A stretch of 44,366 nucleotides of DNA from NCBI GenBank assembly GCA_001510135.1, contig LFER01000064.1, positions 1 to 44,366 of the forward strand, written 5' to 3'. The stretch is from Alphaproteobacteria bacterium casp-alpha6 (GTDB lineage Bacteria; Pseudomonadota; Alphaproteobacteria; Rhodobacterales; Rhodobacteraceae). The position numbers and the translations under genes are program-made. Positions 26,072 through 34,299 of the stretch are shown here, in pieces (the stretch's first letter is position 1; the number at the start of each line of letters is the position of its first letter). A model generated the notes under the pieces. It was not told the DNA's origin. It saw only the letters and a list, made by a program, of their open reading frames with translations, and did no database searches.

Positions 26072-27307
26072 TTATCCAATCGCCCGCAAAGCTTTGTGCA
26101 AATGTGAAATGCTAGACGTTAAAGGAATAAGGGCCGCTTGCAGAGAATGATATATATCGGGTTTTCCCTTAAACTGCGTTTGGCTTGGACGGTTCTGCGC
26201 GTCGATCACACCAAACCAGCCGCCAAAGGTGTGATCTATCAGGTATTGTTCTGAAAACTGCCAAAGTTGCCGATACCATTTTTCGTCTTCTTCCTGTGGG
26301 TCCACCTGTTGCAACACAGAAATCGCCCCAATGGCTTCTGTCACCGGCCACCAAAACCGTTCCCGCACTTTGATTTTGCCTTCAGCATCCAGTGTATAAC
26401 AAAAGCCGCCCTCCGGAAGCCACGCATCCTTTAGCGCCGTTTGAATAAGAGAACGCGCTTCGGCCGCCGCCGTCCCGTCTGGTCGCCCCGTTAAGTCCCA
26501 GTGCTGCAGGCGAAGGCGTGCGAATTCAAACGAATGTCCCGGCGTCGTGCCAGAAGGCCGGAACATAGGATTGCCTTCGTAGTGCAAATCGACGTTCCAA
26601 TCTTCGTCATAATGTTCTGGAATGCGCCAATCATATTGTGGCGCAATAAACCCAACAAAAAAATCAAGAATTTGCCCTGCCCGATCCAAATAATGGCGTT
26701 CACCAGTCGCCTCATGCGCTGCCAGAAGCGCTTCGGCGCCATGCATATTGGCGTTCATACCACGATACGTTGAAAATGGGGTCCAATCAGAATTGAATTC
26801 ATCCCGAAATCGCCCGACTGTTTCATCCCAGAAATAAGTGTCAAGCGTATCACAAACATCAGAAATTATGTCGTATGCTTCGTCAAATCCAGCTTGCAGA
26901 GCGCTGGCAGCAGCCAACAAAACAAAAACATGACCATAAGCGAGTTTTTTTGTATCACATGGCCCCTTCGCATCAAACGACCAAATATATCCTCCATGGG
27001 TCTGGTCCTTATGTCCTTCCCTCAGAGCGCGAAGACCGGCTTCAATAATCCTTTCCGACCCCGCAAAACCGAGGTGTTTGCCCAGCGCATAGGAATGAAC
27101 CAAGCGTGTCGTGGAATGGAGTTCTTGGGATGCCCCGATAATTTCTGAACCGTCCCAATTAAGGCTTCTCAGCTGACCTGACGGTGCAAGGCTCTGCGAA
27201 AAAAAAGCAAGCTGCTGCATAGCTTCTTCGCGCAACCATTCTTTGTGTACTGTATCTTCTTTCCACAGAAGGTCAGATTGCGAGTTGGCCAGTTTTGATT
27301 GTTTCAC
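26072..27307 (-). CDS. AGE-family sugar epimerase/isomerase (YihS/mannose isomerase type)
   Basis: This 411-residue (alpha/alpha)6-barrel protein fits the N-acylglucosamine 2-epimerase family, closest in style to the aldose-ketose isomerases YihS (sulfoquinovose isomerase) and D-mannose isomerase. Expected residues, compared from memory, are Arg68 in TTRLVHSY, His189 in NMHGAEA, His258 in PGHSFEFARL and His387 in IYHSLQAAL. It should interconvert an aldose and a ketose in the cytoplasm. The start is GTG at 27307, preceded by GGGAGGG about 7 bases upstream; a TTG at 27337 gives a longer frame without such a site. It stands alone on the minus strand, divergent from the IlvD/Edd dehydratase about 800 bases away. 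The exact sugar cannot be decided. Confidence 0.85.
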   Translation of the reverse strand: MKQSKLANSQSDLLWKEDTVHKEWLREEAMQQLAFFSQSLAPSGQLRSLNWDGSEIIGASQELHSTTRLVHSYALGKHLGFAGSERIIEAGLRALREGHKDQTHGGYIWSFDAKGPCDTKKLAYGHVFVLLAAASALQAGFDEAYDIISDVCDTLDTYFWDETVGRFRDEFNSDWTPFSTYRGMNANMHGAEALLAAHEATGERHYLDRAGQILDFFVGFIAPQYDWRIPEHYDEDWNVDLHYEGNPMFRPSGTTPGHSFEFARLRLQHWDLTGRPDGTAAAEARSLIQTALKDAWLPEGGFCYTLDAEGKIKVRERFWWPVTEAIGAISVLQQVDPQEEDEKWYRQLWQFSEQYLIDHTFGGWFGVIDAQNRPSQTQFKGKPDIYHSLQAALIPLTSSISHLHKALRAIG

Positions 27308-27572
27308 CCTCAGACCCTCCCGCTTGGAACAAAACAACGAAAGGGAGGTAAAACAAATTTTTCATATCTGCAATCTCAGTCTCGGTTTCAGAAAAAACTT
27401 TTAAAATATGTAAGTCATTTACTGGGCAAACCTGAAAACACACAATACGAAATTTACCCTTGTTATTAATGGATAGGAAGTCATAGCCAAAAGGAGTGCG
27501 ACACTTTTTACTGTTGTGTCCATTGTGTTGTGACGTAGGGTCATCAGTAAGTCGGCCAAGTTCGGCAGGGAG

Positions 27573-27617
27573 AAAAAAAATAAGGGTTTGTCAGTCGTGA
27601 TGAGCCCTTATTTTTTT
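27573..27617. terminator. Long bidirectional hairpin flanked by A- and T-tracts
   Basis: An A8-TAAGGG arm (27573-27586) pairs with CCCTTA-T7 (27605-27617). Inside, TTTGTCA and TGATGAG continue the stem with G-T wobbles around a GTCG loop, giving roughly 20 paired positions. The A-tract and T-tract make it look like an intrinsic terminator in both directions. No gene on either side obviously ends here, so it may end an unannotated transcript. Confidence 0.55.
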
Positions 27618-27840
27618 GCCCTCGCTGAATAAAAATTTGGTTAATTGAAATTATTCCTGTTAATTTACAAAGGGGTAAAGAGAAACCCAAATGCAGCCAG
27701 ACCAATTGTCACGATCACTCTTTTAATGAAATTCGAATTATCAACAAACAAATTATACTGGCCTTTTCAAACTAATTTACAACAATCGCCTCAGGCATAG
27801 CCAGAAAAGATGGCTGTCGCTTATCGTAGACCCTTGCCTT

Positions 27841-27927
27841 AATGAATATCCTGCCTAAGTACTCATTATCACTTGAAAAAGTGACCTCCCTGTTGGACTA
27901 AGGCCGAGTTTTTCTCGGCCTTTTTTT
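27841..27927 (+). ncRNA. Candidate trans-acting small RNA with anti-SD motif
   Basis: Three parts occur in order. A perfect hairpin TCACTT-GAAA-AAGTGA (27869-27884) is followed by an apparently unpaired segment starting CCTCCCT (27885-27891), which can pair with Shine-Dalgarno GGGAGG. A strong intrinsic terminator (27902-27927) closes the element. This is the layout of many alphaproteobacterial small RNAs that block ribosome binding sites. The 5' end is not defined, and no clear -35/-10 pair is seen. No protein frame explains the terminator. It could instead be the tail of a longer leader or read-through transcript. Confidence 0.5.
27902..27927 (+). terminator. Strong intrinsic terminator (plus strand)
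   Basis: GGCCGAG (27902-27908) and CTCGGCC (27914-27920) form a perfect GC-rich 7-bp stem with a T5 loop, followed by seven T residues. It is the clearest intrinsic terminator in the window. The nearest upstream protein gene on the same strand ends about 2 kb away, so it should belong to a non-coding transcript. Confidence 0.9.
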
Positions 27928-28116
27928 ATTTTCGCCTTATGCTGGAGAAAGAGCATCGCCTTGTTAAAAAAAATCGCTATTTTCGCCCTGTGGAAGGATG
28001 AAAGCTGTTCTAAATTCTGACTGCTTCAGTTTGCGCTTGAAAGAGCTGTTCGGGCCCGTAGTCTTAAATGGCCTGTAGTTCAAGGCAAAATTGTTAAGAC
28101 TGAAAAGGAACCACCC

Positions 28117-29847
28117 ATGGCCAAGACCCCCAAAGACCTGCGCTCTGCCCTATGGTTTGCCCCAGACGACCTGCGTTCTATGGGACATCGTTCCCGCGCC
28201 ATGCAAATGGGGCTTGATGGGGCCGACTGGGAGGGGAAACCGATTATCGCCATTATCAATACATGGTCAGATCTTTCGCCTTGTCATCACCATTTGCGGG
28301 ACCGTGCAGAGTTTGTGAAAAAAGGCGTCTATCAGGCAGGTGGTATGCCTGTAGAGATGCCTGTCCATTCCTTTGCAGAGCAGTTTTTAAAACCGACCTC
28401 CATGCTTTATCGAAATATGGGCGCAATCGAGGTCGAAGAAACATTGCGCTCTCATCCCATTGATGGGGCAGTCTTGATGGGGGGGTGCGACAAATCCACA
28501 CCTGCCCTCGTGATGGGGGCTGTCAGCATGGGGCTTCCATTCATTTATCTTCCCGCCGGTGCCATGCTGCGGGGCAATTACGCCGGCGAAAAGCTTGGGT
28601 CGGGGACAGATGTCTGGAAATACTGGGACGAGAGGCGCGCAGGAAACATCAACAAGGAACAATGGGACGGGGTCCAAAGCGGTATCGCGCGCAGTTACGG
28701 GACCTGCATGACCATGGGAACAGCATCTACTATGATGAGCATTGCCGATGGCTGGGGGCTTACCCTCAGTGGTGCCTCGTCGATCCCTGCCCCTGACGCC
28801 AGTCACAAACGCATGTCAGCCGCATGTGGTCGGCGCATTGTAGAAATGGTTTGGGAAGATCTGACGCCGGACAAAATCATGACGCAAGCCAGCACGCGTA
28901 ATGCCGTAACTGTGGCGATGGCCACTGGCTGTTCGACCAATGCAATTATCCACCTCATTGCCATGGCACGGCGCGCGGGTGTGAATTTGACCTTGGATGA
29001 TCTTGATGACATTGGGCGCAATACGCCGGTCATAGCAAACATTCGTCCTTCTGGAAAAGACTACCTGATGGAAGATTTCTTTTATGCAGGTGGGTTGCGT
29101 GCTTTGATGATGGAGCTGGGGGACAAGCTGGACCAGAGCGTTTTAACAGTAAGTGGAAAAACTCTTGGCGAGTGTCTAAATGGGGCCATAAATTATAATA
29201 ATGACGTCATTCGCCCTCTGGACAATCCTGTTTATCATGAAGGATCCCTTGCCGTTCTCAAGGGTAATCTCGCACCCGATGGCGCCGTGATCAAACCCGC
29301 GGCCATGGAGCAAAAATTCCAAAAACACCGCGGTCCCGCGATTGTGGCAGACAGCTATCAGGACCTAAAAAAGATCATAGACGACGAAAACTACCCCATG
29401 TCGCACAACCATATTTTAGTGCTTCGCAACGCCGGCCCCAAAGGTGGCCCTGGTATGCCCGAATGGGGGATGATTCCGATGCCAAAAGCTTTATTAAAGA
29501 AAGGATATCGCGATATGTTGCGCTTAAGTGATGCGCGAATGTCTGGCACCTCTTACGGTGCCTGTATACTTCATATCGCGCCGGAGTCCTTCGTCGGCGG
29601 TCCTCTCGCATTGATCCAAAACGGTGATACGATTGAAGTTGATATTCCTAACCGGATCTTGAAAGTTGATCTAAGCGAGGCGGAATTTGCCAAGCGCCGG
29701 CGTAGATGGGTTGCCCCAGTTCCCAGATACGAACGCGGTTATGGGCACATGTACACCCAACATATCGAACAAGCAGATAAGGGATGTGATTTCGATTTCC
29801 TACGTTCAGATTTTGGATCACCCGTTGAAGAGCCAGAAATCAATTGA
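28117..29847 (+). CDS. IlvD/Edd family sugar-acid dehydratase (L-arabinonate/D-xylonate dehydratase-like)
   Basis: This 576-residue protein belongs to the IlvD/Edd family of Fe-S, Mg-dependent dehydratases. Cys56 (DLSPCHHH), Cys124 (GGCDKSTPA) and Cys197 (YGTCMTMGTAST) match the [2Fe-2S] ligands of Rhizobium L-arabinonate dehydratase (Cys59/127/200, from memory). The length fits the sugar-acid branch, and LSDARMSGTSYGACILH is the conserved C-terminal motif. It should convert an aldonic acid to its 2-keto-3-deoxy form; arabinonate, xylonate, gluconate and fuconate are all possible. Biosynthetic dihydroxy-acid dehydratase is less likely given the context. A 270-base gap with an operator separates it from the inositol transporter, so co-regulation with that operon is uncertain. 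Confidence 0.88.
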   Translation: MAKTPKDLRSALWFAPDDLRSMGHRSRAMQMGLDGADWEGKPIIAIINTWSDLSPCHHHLRDRAEFVKKGVYQAGGMPVEMPVHSFAEQFLKPTSMLYRNMGAIEVEETLRSHPIDGAVLMGGCDKSTPALVMGAVSMGLPFIYLPAGAMLRGNYAGEKLGSGTDVWKYWDERRAGNINKEQWDGVQSGIARSYGTCMTMGTASTMMSIADGWGLTLSGASSIPAPDASHKRMSAACGRRIVEMVWEDLTPDKIMTQASTRNAVTVAMATGCSTNAIIHLIAMARRAGVNLTLDDLDDIGRNTPVIANIRPSGKDYLMEDFFYAGGLRALMMELGDKLDQSVLTVSGKTLGECLNGAINYNNDVIRPLDNPVYHEGSLAVLKGNLAPDGAVIKPAAMEQKFQKHRGPAIVADSYQDLKKIIDDENYPMSHNHILVLRNAGPKGGPGMPEWGMIPMPKALLKKGYRDMLRLSDARMSGTSYGACILHIAPESFVGGPLALIQNGDTIEVDIPNRILKVDLSEAEFAKRRRRWVAPVPRYERGYGHMYTQHIEQADKGCDFDFLRSDFGSPVEEPEIN

Positions 29848-29917
29848 GAATTTTTCTTTTGCAATACCGCCAAAATTTCTCCTGTGAAACGTCCGAGTTT
29901 TTGCAGGTTTAATTTTC

Positions 29918-29933
29918 TTGCAACCGGTTGCAA
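29918..29933. promoter_or_regulatory. LacI-type operator, copy 1 (transporter operon)
   Basis: TTGCAACCGGTTGCAA is a perfect 16-bp palindrome with the central CG typical of LacI-family operators. An identical copy lies at 38565-38580 in the iol divergent promoter. It is 7 bases upstream of a plausible -35. The LacI-family gene at 43269 is the obvious candidate to bind it, which is inference. Confidence 0.85.
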
Positions 29934-29940
29934 AAATATG

Positions 29941-29970
29941 TTGACTTTCGACCGGCTCTTGCTCCATTCT
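29941..29970 (+). promoter_or_regulatory. Candidate promoter of the transporter operon
   Basis: TTGACT (29941-29946), an 18-base spacer and CATTCT (29965-29970) form a plausible sigma-70-type promoter. The transcript would start near 29977, giving a leader of about 140 bases. The operator lies just upstream rather than overlapping the -10. Confidence 0.35.
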
Positions 29971-29980
29971 GCTTTCAGGA

Positions 29981-30050
29981 GGCAGACGAGGTAGATAACT
30001 AGTAGGCGCACGTGCATCGAGCGCCTCAAACTGTCGCCACCTCATCTGTT
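29981..30050 (+). promoter_or_regulatory. Structured 5' leader of the inositol transporter mRNA
   Basis: AGACGAGGT (29984-29992) pairs with ACCTCATCT (30039-30047) with one mismatch, and extends outward by a C-G and two G-T pairs. Inside, AGGCGC (30004-30009) pairs with GCGCCT (30021-30026). A smaller GGCC/GGCC hairpin follows at 30058-30071. No known riboswitch class is recognised. The fold is mine by eye and untested. Confidence 0.35.
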
Positions 30051-30118
30051 GAAAACAGGCCGAATTTGGCCCCGGCAGGACTTATCCGGTGAGCCGGCAC
30101 CGTCAATGGGAGGATTAG

Positions 30119-31057
30119 ATGAAGAAACACTTAATTACAGCAGGCCTTGTAGCCCTTATGGGAAGCAGCGCAATGGCCCAAGAGATCGGCGCAACCTTTT
30201 CAAAGTTTGATGACAACTGGCTAACCGTACTTCGCAACGGCATGGTTGAATATGCGGGCACAATCGATGGCCTTTCCTATCAGCAGGTCGACGCAACTGA
30301 TGACATTGCAAAACAGATTGACCAAGTGAAAAACTTTGTGGCCTCCGGCGTGGATGCGATCATTGTAAATATCGTTGACACCTCTGCCGGTGCGGCGGTG
30401 TCTGCTGCGGCAGGCAATGTACCGCTTGTATATGTCAACCGTGAACCAGATAACGTAAATGACTTGCCTGCAACTCAGGCTTTTGTCGCGTCAAACGAAA
30501 TTGAATCCGGTACATTGTCGGCGTTTGAAGTCTGTAAAAATCTGCGTGCAGCCGGCAAAGGCAATGGTGCACGTGGGTACCTTATGAACGGTCAGTTGAC
30601 CAACCAGGCTGCTGTTCAACGTTCCAAAGACGTTTATGACGTGATTGGAATGGATATGTGCAACTTCATGGAAATCATTGCCGAAGCGCCTGCAAACTGG
30701 TCGCGTGACGAAGCGCAAGACCTGATGACAAACTGGATGTCCTCTGGTGAGCCATTTGATTTCGTACTCGCCAACAACGACGAGATGGCCATCGGCGCCA
30801 TTCAGGCGATGAAGGCCGCAGGAATGGATATGGCTGATGTTCAGGTCGGCGGCGTTGATGCGTCGCAGGACGCCTTGCTCGTGATGGCGGCAGGCGATTA
30901 CGATGTGACAGTCTTCCAAGACTCCGTTGGTCAAGGAACTGGATCGATCGATGCCGCAATCAAACTCGCGGCGGGCGAAAAAGTGGACAAGAAAGTTTAC
31001 ATCCCGTTTGTTCTGGTAACCCCATCGAACATGGGCGAATTCATGAACAAGAACTAA
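30119..31057 (+). CDS. Periplasmic sugar-binding protein of ABC transporter, inositol/rhizopine type
   Basis: This 312-residue protein has a clear signal peptide (MKKHLITAGLVALMGSSAMA, cleavage after residue 20) and a type I periplasmic binding fold like RbsB, IbpA and MocB. Segments such as DQVKNFVASGVDAIIVNIVDTSAG, VYVNREPDN and FVLANNDEMAIGAIQAMKAAGM are typical. It should capture an inositol-like or other cyclic polyol in the periplasm and deliver it to the permease that follows. GGGAGG lies 5-6 bases before the ATG. Operator copy 1 lies about 190 bases upstream. Ribose-type substrates cannot be excluded, but the co-regulated iol genes favour an inositol. Confidence 0.88.
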   Translation: MKKHLITAGLVALMGSSAMAQEIGATFSKFDDNWLTVLRNGMVEYAGTIDGLSYQQVDATDDIAKQIDQVKNFVASGVDAIIVNIVDTSAGAAVSAAAGNVPLVYVNREPDNVNDLPATQAFVASNEIESGTLSAFEVCKNLRAAGKGNGARGYLMNGQLTNQAAVQRSKDVYDVIGMDMCNFMEIIAEAPANWSRDEAQDLMTNWMSSGEPFDFVLANNDEMAIGAIQAMKAAGMDMADVQVGGVDASQDALLVMAAGDYDVTVFQDSVGQGTGSIDAAIKLAAGEKVDKKVYIPFVLVTPSNMGEFMNKN

Positions 31058-31083
31058 GCCTACTTTGGCACAGAAATCTGATT

Positions 31084-31111
31084 GGCGGCGTCATAGGCGC
31101 CGCCTTTTCTT
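31084..31111 (+). terminator. Hairpin with T-run between binding protein and permease genes
   Basis: GGCGGCG (31084-31090) pairs with CGCCGCC (31098-31104), followed by TTTTCTT. Located 26 bases after the binding-protein stop, it probably ends a share of transcripts or protects the upstream mRNA end. This would yield more binding protein than membrane parts. Confidence 0.7.
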
Positions 31112-31141
31112 AAACGAAGCATGATTAAAGGGAGTAGAGCA

Positions 31142-32221
31142 ATGGCGGATACAAGTCATGGCACAGGTGGATTGAGCTTTGATAAATCAAAGAGAACATG
31201 GCCAAGTGAATTGAACATCCTCTTAGCTCTCGTCATTATCGTTATTTTATTTGAGATCATCGGCCAAACAGCACCTTACATGCGCGGTCAAAGCTTTTTG
31301 TTTGATACGAAAGATCGGTTCGATAGTATTTTCAATGAGGCGCGATTAAAGATCATTATTTTGCAAGTCGCCATCATCGGGATAATCGCTTTGGGGGTAA
31401 CACAGGTTATTATTACAGCAGGTATCGACCTTTCCTCCGGCCCTTTGGTGGCAGCAACAGCCATGATTGCCATGAGTTTGGCACAAACTGAACTAGTGAA
31501 TGGCTTTCCAAACCCCAAAGCGGTATTTGGAACATGGGCCATGGATCTTCCCGTTGTCATACCCGTCGTGGCAGGGTTGGTTTTTGGTGCAATGATTGGT
31601 GCAATCAATGGGACCTTCATTGCGATCTTTCGCATCCCCCCTTTCATAGCCACCCTCGGAATGTTTCTGATCTGTCGGGGTATCGCTCTGTGGTGGTCTG
31701 GCGGCAATCCGATTTCATTTCCGACAGAGTCTTTTGCCTTTATCGGATCAGGTATGATGCCTGTCGTCTGGTTTGTTTTGCTCGCGATCATCTTTCAACT
31801 GATCATGAGTTACACAGTTTATGGAAAACACACGTATGCGATAGGTTCAAACGAAGAGGCCGCACGTATGTCCGGTATCAACGTCAAACGCCACAAAATC
31901 CTTGTATATACCATAGCCTCAACTTTGGCCGCCTTTGCGGGCATTGTGCTCAGCTCTAAAGCGGTCACAGCACAGGCGGGCATGGGCGAATTCTATGAAC
32001 TTTTTGCCATTGCAATGGCTGTCATCGGCGGCATCAGCTTAACTGGTGGGCGTGGTTCGATCATCGGCACAGTTCTGGGCGCTATGGTGATCGGTGTGAT
32101 CCGCTCTGGATTCACTTACATAAAACTGGACGGATCCTACCAATTGATCGCAATGGGCGGGATTATCATTGCAGCCGTGGTTCTCGACCAGTGGCGACAA
32201 AAAACAACGGCTGCCAGATAG
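31142..32221 (+). CDS. ABC transporter permease, inositol/ribose type
   Basis: This 359-residue membrane protein belongs to the RbsC/BPD_transp_2 family of sugar permeases, with about ten predicted membrane helices. ITAGIDLSSGPLVAATAMIA and IGSNEEAARMSGINV, plus AVIGGISLTGGRGSIIGTVLGA near the C-terminus, are family marks. It forms the inner-membrane channel for the binding protein before it. The ATG at 31142 has GGGAG about 8 bases upstream; the in-frame ATG at 31121 does not. It is followed 17 bases later by the ATPase. Confidence 0.93.
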   Translation: MADTSHGTGGLSFDKSKRTWPSELNILLALVIIVILFEIIGQTAPYMRGQSFLFDTKDRFDSIFNEARLKIIILQVAIIGIIALGVTQVIITAGIDLSSGPLVAATAMIAMSLAQTELVNGFPNPKAVFGTWAMDLPVVIPVVAGLVFGAMIGAINGTFIAIFRIPPFIATLGMFLICRGIALWWSGGNPISFPTESFAFIGSGMMPVVWFVLLAIIFQLIMSYTVYGKHTYAIGSNEEAARMSGINVKRHKILVYTIASTLAAFAGIVLSSKAVTAQAGMGEFYELFAIAMAVIGGISLTGGRGSIIGTVLGAMVIGVIRSGFTYIKLDGSYQLIAMGGIIIAAVVLDQWRQKTTAAR

Positions 32222-32238
32222 GCAAGGAGGGATACCTG

Positions 32239-33039
32239 ATGGACGATGTAAAAACAAACGACCTGGGTGATATTATCCTTGAAACCCGAGGGTTGACCAA
32301 ACATTACGGCGGCGTTCATGCGTTGGAGGGGGCCAATTTCACGCTTCGCAAAGGCGAACATGTAGCGATCGTTGGGGATAATGGTGCGGGAAAATCAACC
32401 TTTGTGCGTCAGATTACAGGTGTTGAGCAGCGCACGAGGGGAGATATTATCTTTGACGGTAAAAGCGTCAATTTCGTTGGACCGCTTGAGGCGCGGGAAG
32501 CAGGGATAGAAACCGTTTTTCAAACTCTTGCGCTGGCCGACGATCTCGATGTGCCGGATAATATTTTTCTAGGCCGAGAAATGACAAAATGGAATTGGTT
32601 GGGCCCATTTCGTCTTCTTGATTACAAAAATATGCGGCAGGCCACAATCGAAGGGCTCAACAGAACCGCTGTCAAAATTCCAAATATTCGCAATACAATC
32701 CGCAATATGTCTGGCGGTCAAAGACAGTGCGTCGCAATTGCGCGTACGGCTTCATTTCATTCTAAACTAACGATCATGGATGAACCAACCGCGGCGCTTG
32801 GCGTCCAAGAAACTGCTCAGGTGGAAGCCATTATTAAAGCCCTTAAAGAAAATGGAGAGCCGCTTATCCTCATAAGCCACAATATGCGACAGGTCTTTGA
32901 TCTTGTGGACCGTATCATTGTGTTCCGCCGCGGTCGCATCTGTGCAAATCTGCAAAAAGAGGACACAGATCCTCAGGATGTTGTTGCCTATATTACCGGA
33001 GCAAAAACCGGCAAGGAATATGAGGATACTGCTTTGTAA
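32239..33039 (+). CDS. ABC transporter ATP-binding protein, single-domain sugar type
   Basis: This 266-residue ATPase powers the inositol-type transporter. Walker A is GDNGAGKST (residues 46-54), the signature MSGGQRQCVAIAR starts at residue 157, Walker B is LTIMDEPTA with Asp181-Glu182, and LISHNM holds the switch His. It has one nucleotide-binding domain, like FrcA or the short rhizobial types, rather than the fused pair of RbsA/MglA. The ATG at 32239 has AGGAGGG about 8 bases upstream. It is 48 bases before the dioxygenase start at 33088. Confidence 0.93.
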   Translation: MDDVKTNDLGDIILETRGLTKHYGGVHALEGANFTLRKGEHVAIVGDNGAGKSTFVRQITGVEQRTRGDIIFDGKSVNFVGPLEAREAGIETVFQTLALADDLDVPDNIFLGREMTKWNWLGPFRLLDYKNMRQATIEGLNRTAVKIPNIRNTIRNMSGGQRQCVAIARTASFHSKLTIMDEPTAALGVQETAQVEAIIKALKENGEPLILISHNMRQVFDLVDRIIVFRRGRICANLQKEDTDPQDVVAYITGAKTGKEYEDTAL

Positions 33040-33087
33040 AGGGCTTTGAACAGTCAAACCTTTTGGAATGATGAAGGACAAAGGAAA

Positions 33088-34254
33088 ATGCCACTCGAAC
33101 GTCACCCACACTATCAGGGTTATTTTTCGCAAGAGGATTGTTCAACTGACGCATTTCTCTCTCTCATATCAGAAACATTACCTCTGGCAGATTTGAATTT
33201 TGCCTCCGCGATAGAGAAAAACATTCCAATTTATGACACACGGATCGTGGATGACATCCTGCGCTCTTCCTCCCGTCAGGACCTTCTTGCGGAATGGGCT
33301 TATGTGATTGGGGAACGATCCGGCATCGTGGTTCTGAAACAGGCCATTTTGGATCTGGACGCGGTGGATGAGGCCACAGCAATCTTTAGCGACATCATCG
33401 AGGAAGAACGCCAAACAAGCTCTGGCGGTGACCATTTCGGCGAACGCGGCGCCAATGACCGGATTTGGAATTCGCTTCAAAAACTCTGTTTGAAAAACCC
33501 CAGCGTTTTTGCACGGTATTTTTCAAGCCCCTCCATTGCTGCAATCAGCGAAGCTTGGCTTGGCCCTTGGTCACAAATGACAACGCAAGTCAATCTGGTG
33601 CGTCCCGGCGGAAAGCCCCAAACCTGTCATCGTGATTATCACCTCGGATTTATGCCGCCTGAACAGGCAACGCGTTTTCCAACACATGCGCATTTGTTTT
33701 CAGGCGCCCTGACACTTCAGGGGGCGATTGCACATTGCGATATGCCAATTGAGAGTGGCCCGACAAAGCTTTTGCCGAATTCGCAACGCTTTGCCCCGGG
33801 ATATATCGCGGCGCAAATGGATTCGTTTCGGGAAATATTCGAAGCAAACTACGTTCAATTGGCGCTTGAAAAAGGGGATGCGTTATTTTTCAGCCCAGCG
33901 CTTTTTCACGCTGCAGGTGAAAACAGGTCATGCGACATAGATCGTATGGTCAACCTGTTGCAAGTTTCCTCCGCGATGGGCCGCTCTTTGGAACGTATCG
34001 ACAGACGCGCAATGGTGAGCGCGTTGTTTCCTGCGTTGAAAAATTTAAACTTGCCGCAAGAACATCTTGCTTCGGTCATCGCAGCTTCTGCCGAAGGTTA
34101 TCCCTTCCCGACAAATCTTGACACGGATCCCCCAATTGGCGGCTTGGCCTCTGAGAGTCAGGCGGGACTTTTAAAGCGTGCTTTGGCTGAGAATATGAGC
34201 GACGCGGAGTTCGAGAGTGCTTTAGGTGAAAATTTCGATAGACGGCAGCCGTAA
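33088..34254 (+). CDS. PhyH-family Fe(II)/2-oxoglutarate dioxygenase
   Basis: This 388-residue protein fits the phytanoyl-CoA dioxygenase (PhyH) family. The metal-binding HxD is His181-Arg-Asp183 (CHRDYHLGF), the distal His is His274 (FFSPALFHAAGENR) and Arg280 is placed to bind 2-oxoglutarate. Such enzymes hydroxylate small molecules, and hydroxylation of an O-methyl or N-methyl carbon leads to demethylation. It sits between the inositol-type ATPase and a MocD-like enzyme in the same transcription unit. The ATG at 33088 has AAGGA just upstream; a TTG at 33046 would extend it by 14 residues. Its substrate is unknown; modification of an imported inositol derivative is inferred from context. 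Confidence 0.82.
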   Translation: MPLERHPHYQGYFSQEDCSTDAFLSLISETLPLADLNFASAIEKNIPIYDTRIVDDILRSSSRQDLLAEWAYVIGERSGIVVLKQAILDLDAVDEATAIFSDIIEEERQTSSGGDHFGERGANDRIWNSLQKLCLKNPSVFARYFSSPSIAAISEAWLGPWSQMTTQVNLVRPGGKPQTCHRDYHLGFMPPEQATRFPTHAHLFSGALTLQGAIAHCDMPIESGPTKLLPNSQRFAPGYIAAQMDSFREIFEANYVQLALEKGDALFFSPALFHAAGENRSCDIDRMVNLLQVSSAMGRSLERIDRRAMVSALFPALKNLNLPQEHLASVIAASAEGYPFPTNLDTDPPIGGLASESQAGLLKRALAENMSDAEFESALGENFDRRQP

Positions 34255-34299
34255 CCCTATGACCTGCGTGGCGCCTTCGGAGATCAAGAAAGGCTACAA

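Larger units (their letters stand above)
27308..28116. other. Long intergenic region with hairpins and a candidate small RNA
   Basis: This 809-base AT-rich stretch has no credible protein gene. It holds a long AT-rich hairpin (27573-27617), a small-RNA-like element with an intrinsic terminator (27841-27927) and a possible promoter for the dehydratase: TTGAAA (28037-28042), 16 bases, TAGTCT (28059-28064). Nothing is recognised in 27308-27560 or 27930-28030. Confidence 0.6.

Noticed and set aside
24345-28116. A mobile element or genomic island in the AT-rich section
   Set aside because: No integrase, transposase, tRNA target site or flanking direct repeats are visible; low GC and sparse coding alone are not enough.
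26072-29847. A sulfoquinovose (sulfo-Entner-Doudoroff) pathway
   Set aside because: Only a YihS-like isomerase and a generic IlvD/Edd dehydratase are present; no sulfoquinovose dehydrogenase, lactonase, sulfonate transporter or aldolase is seen.
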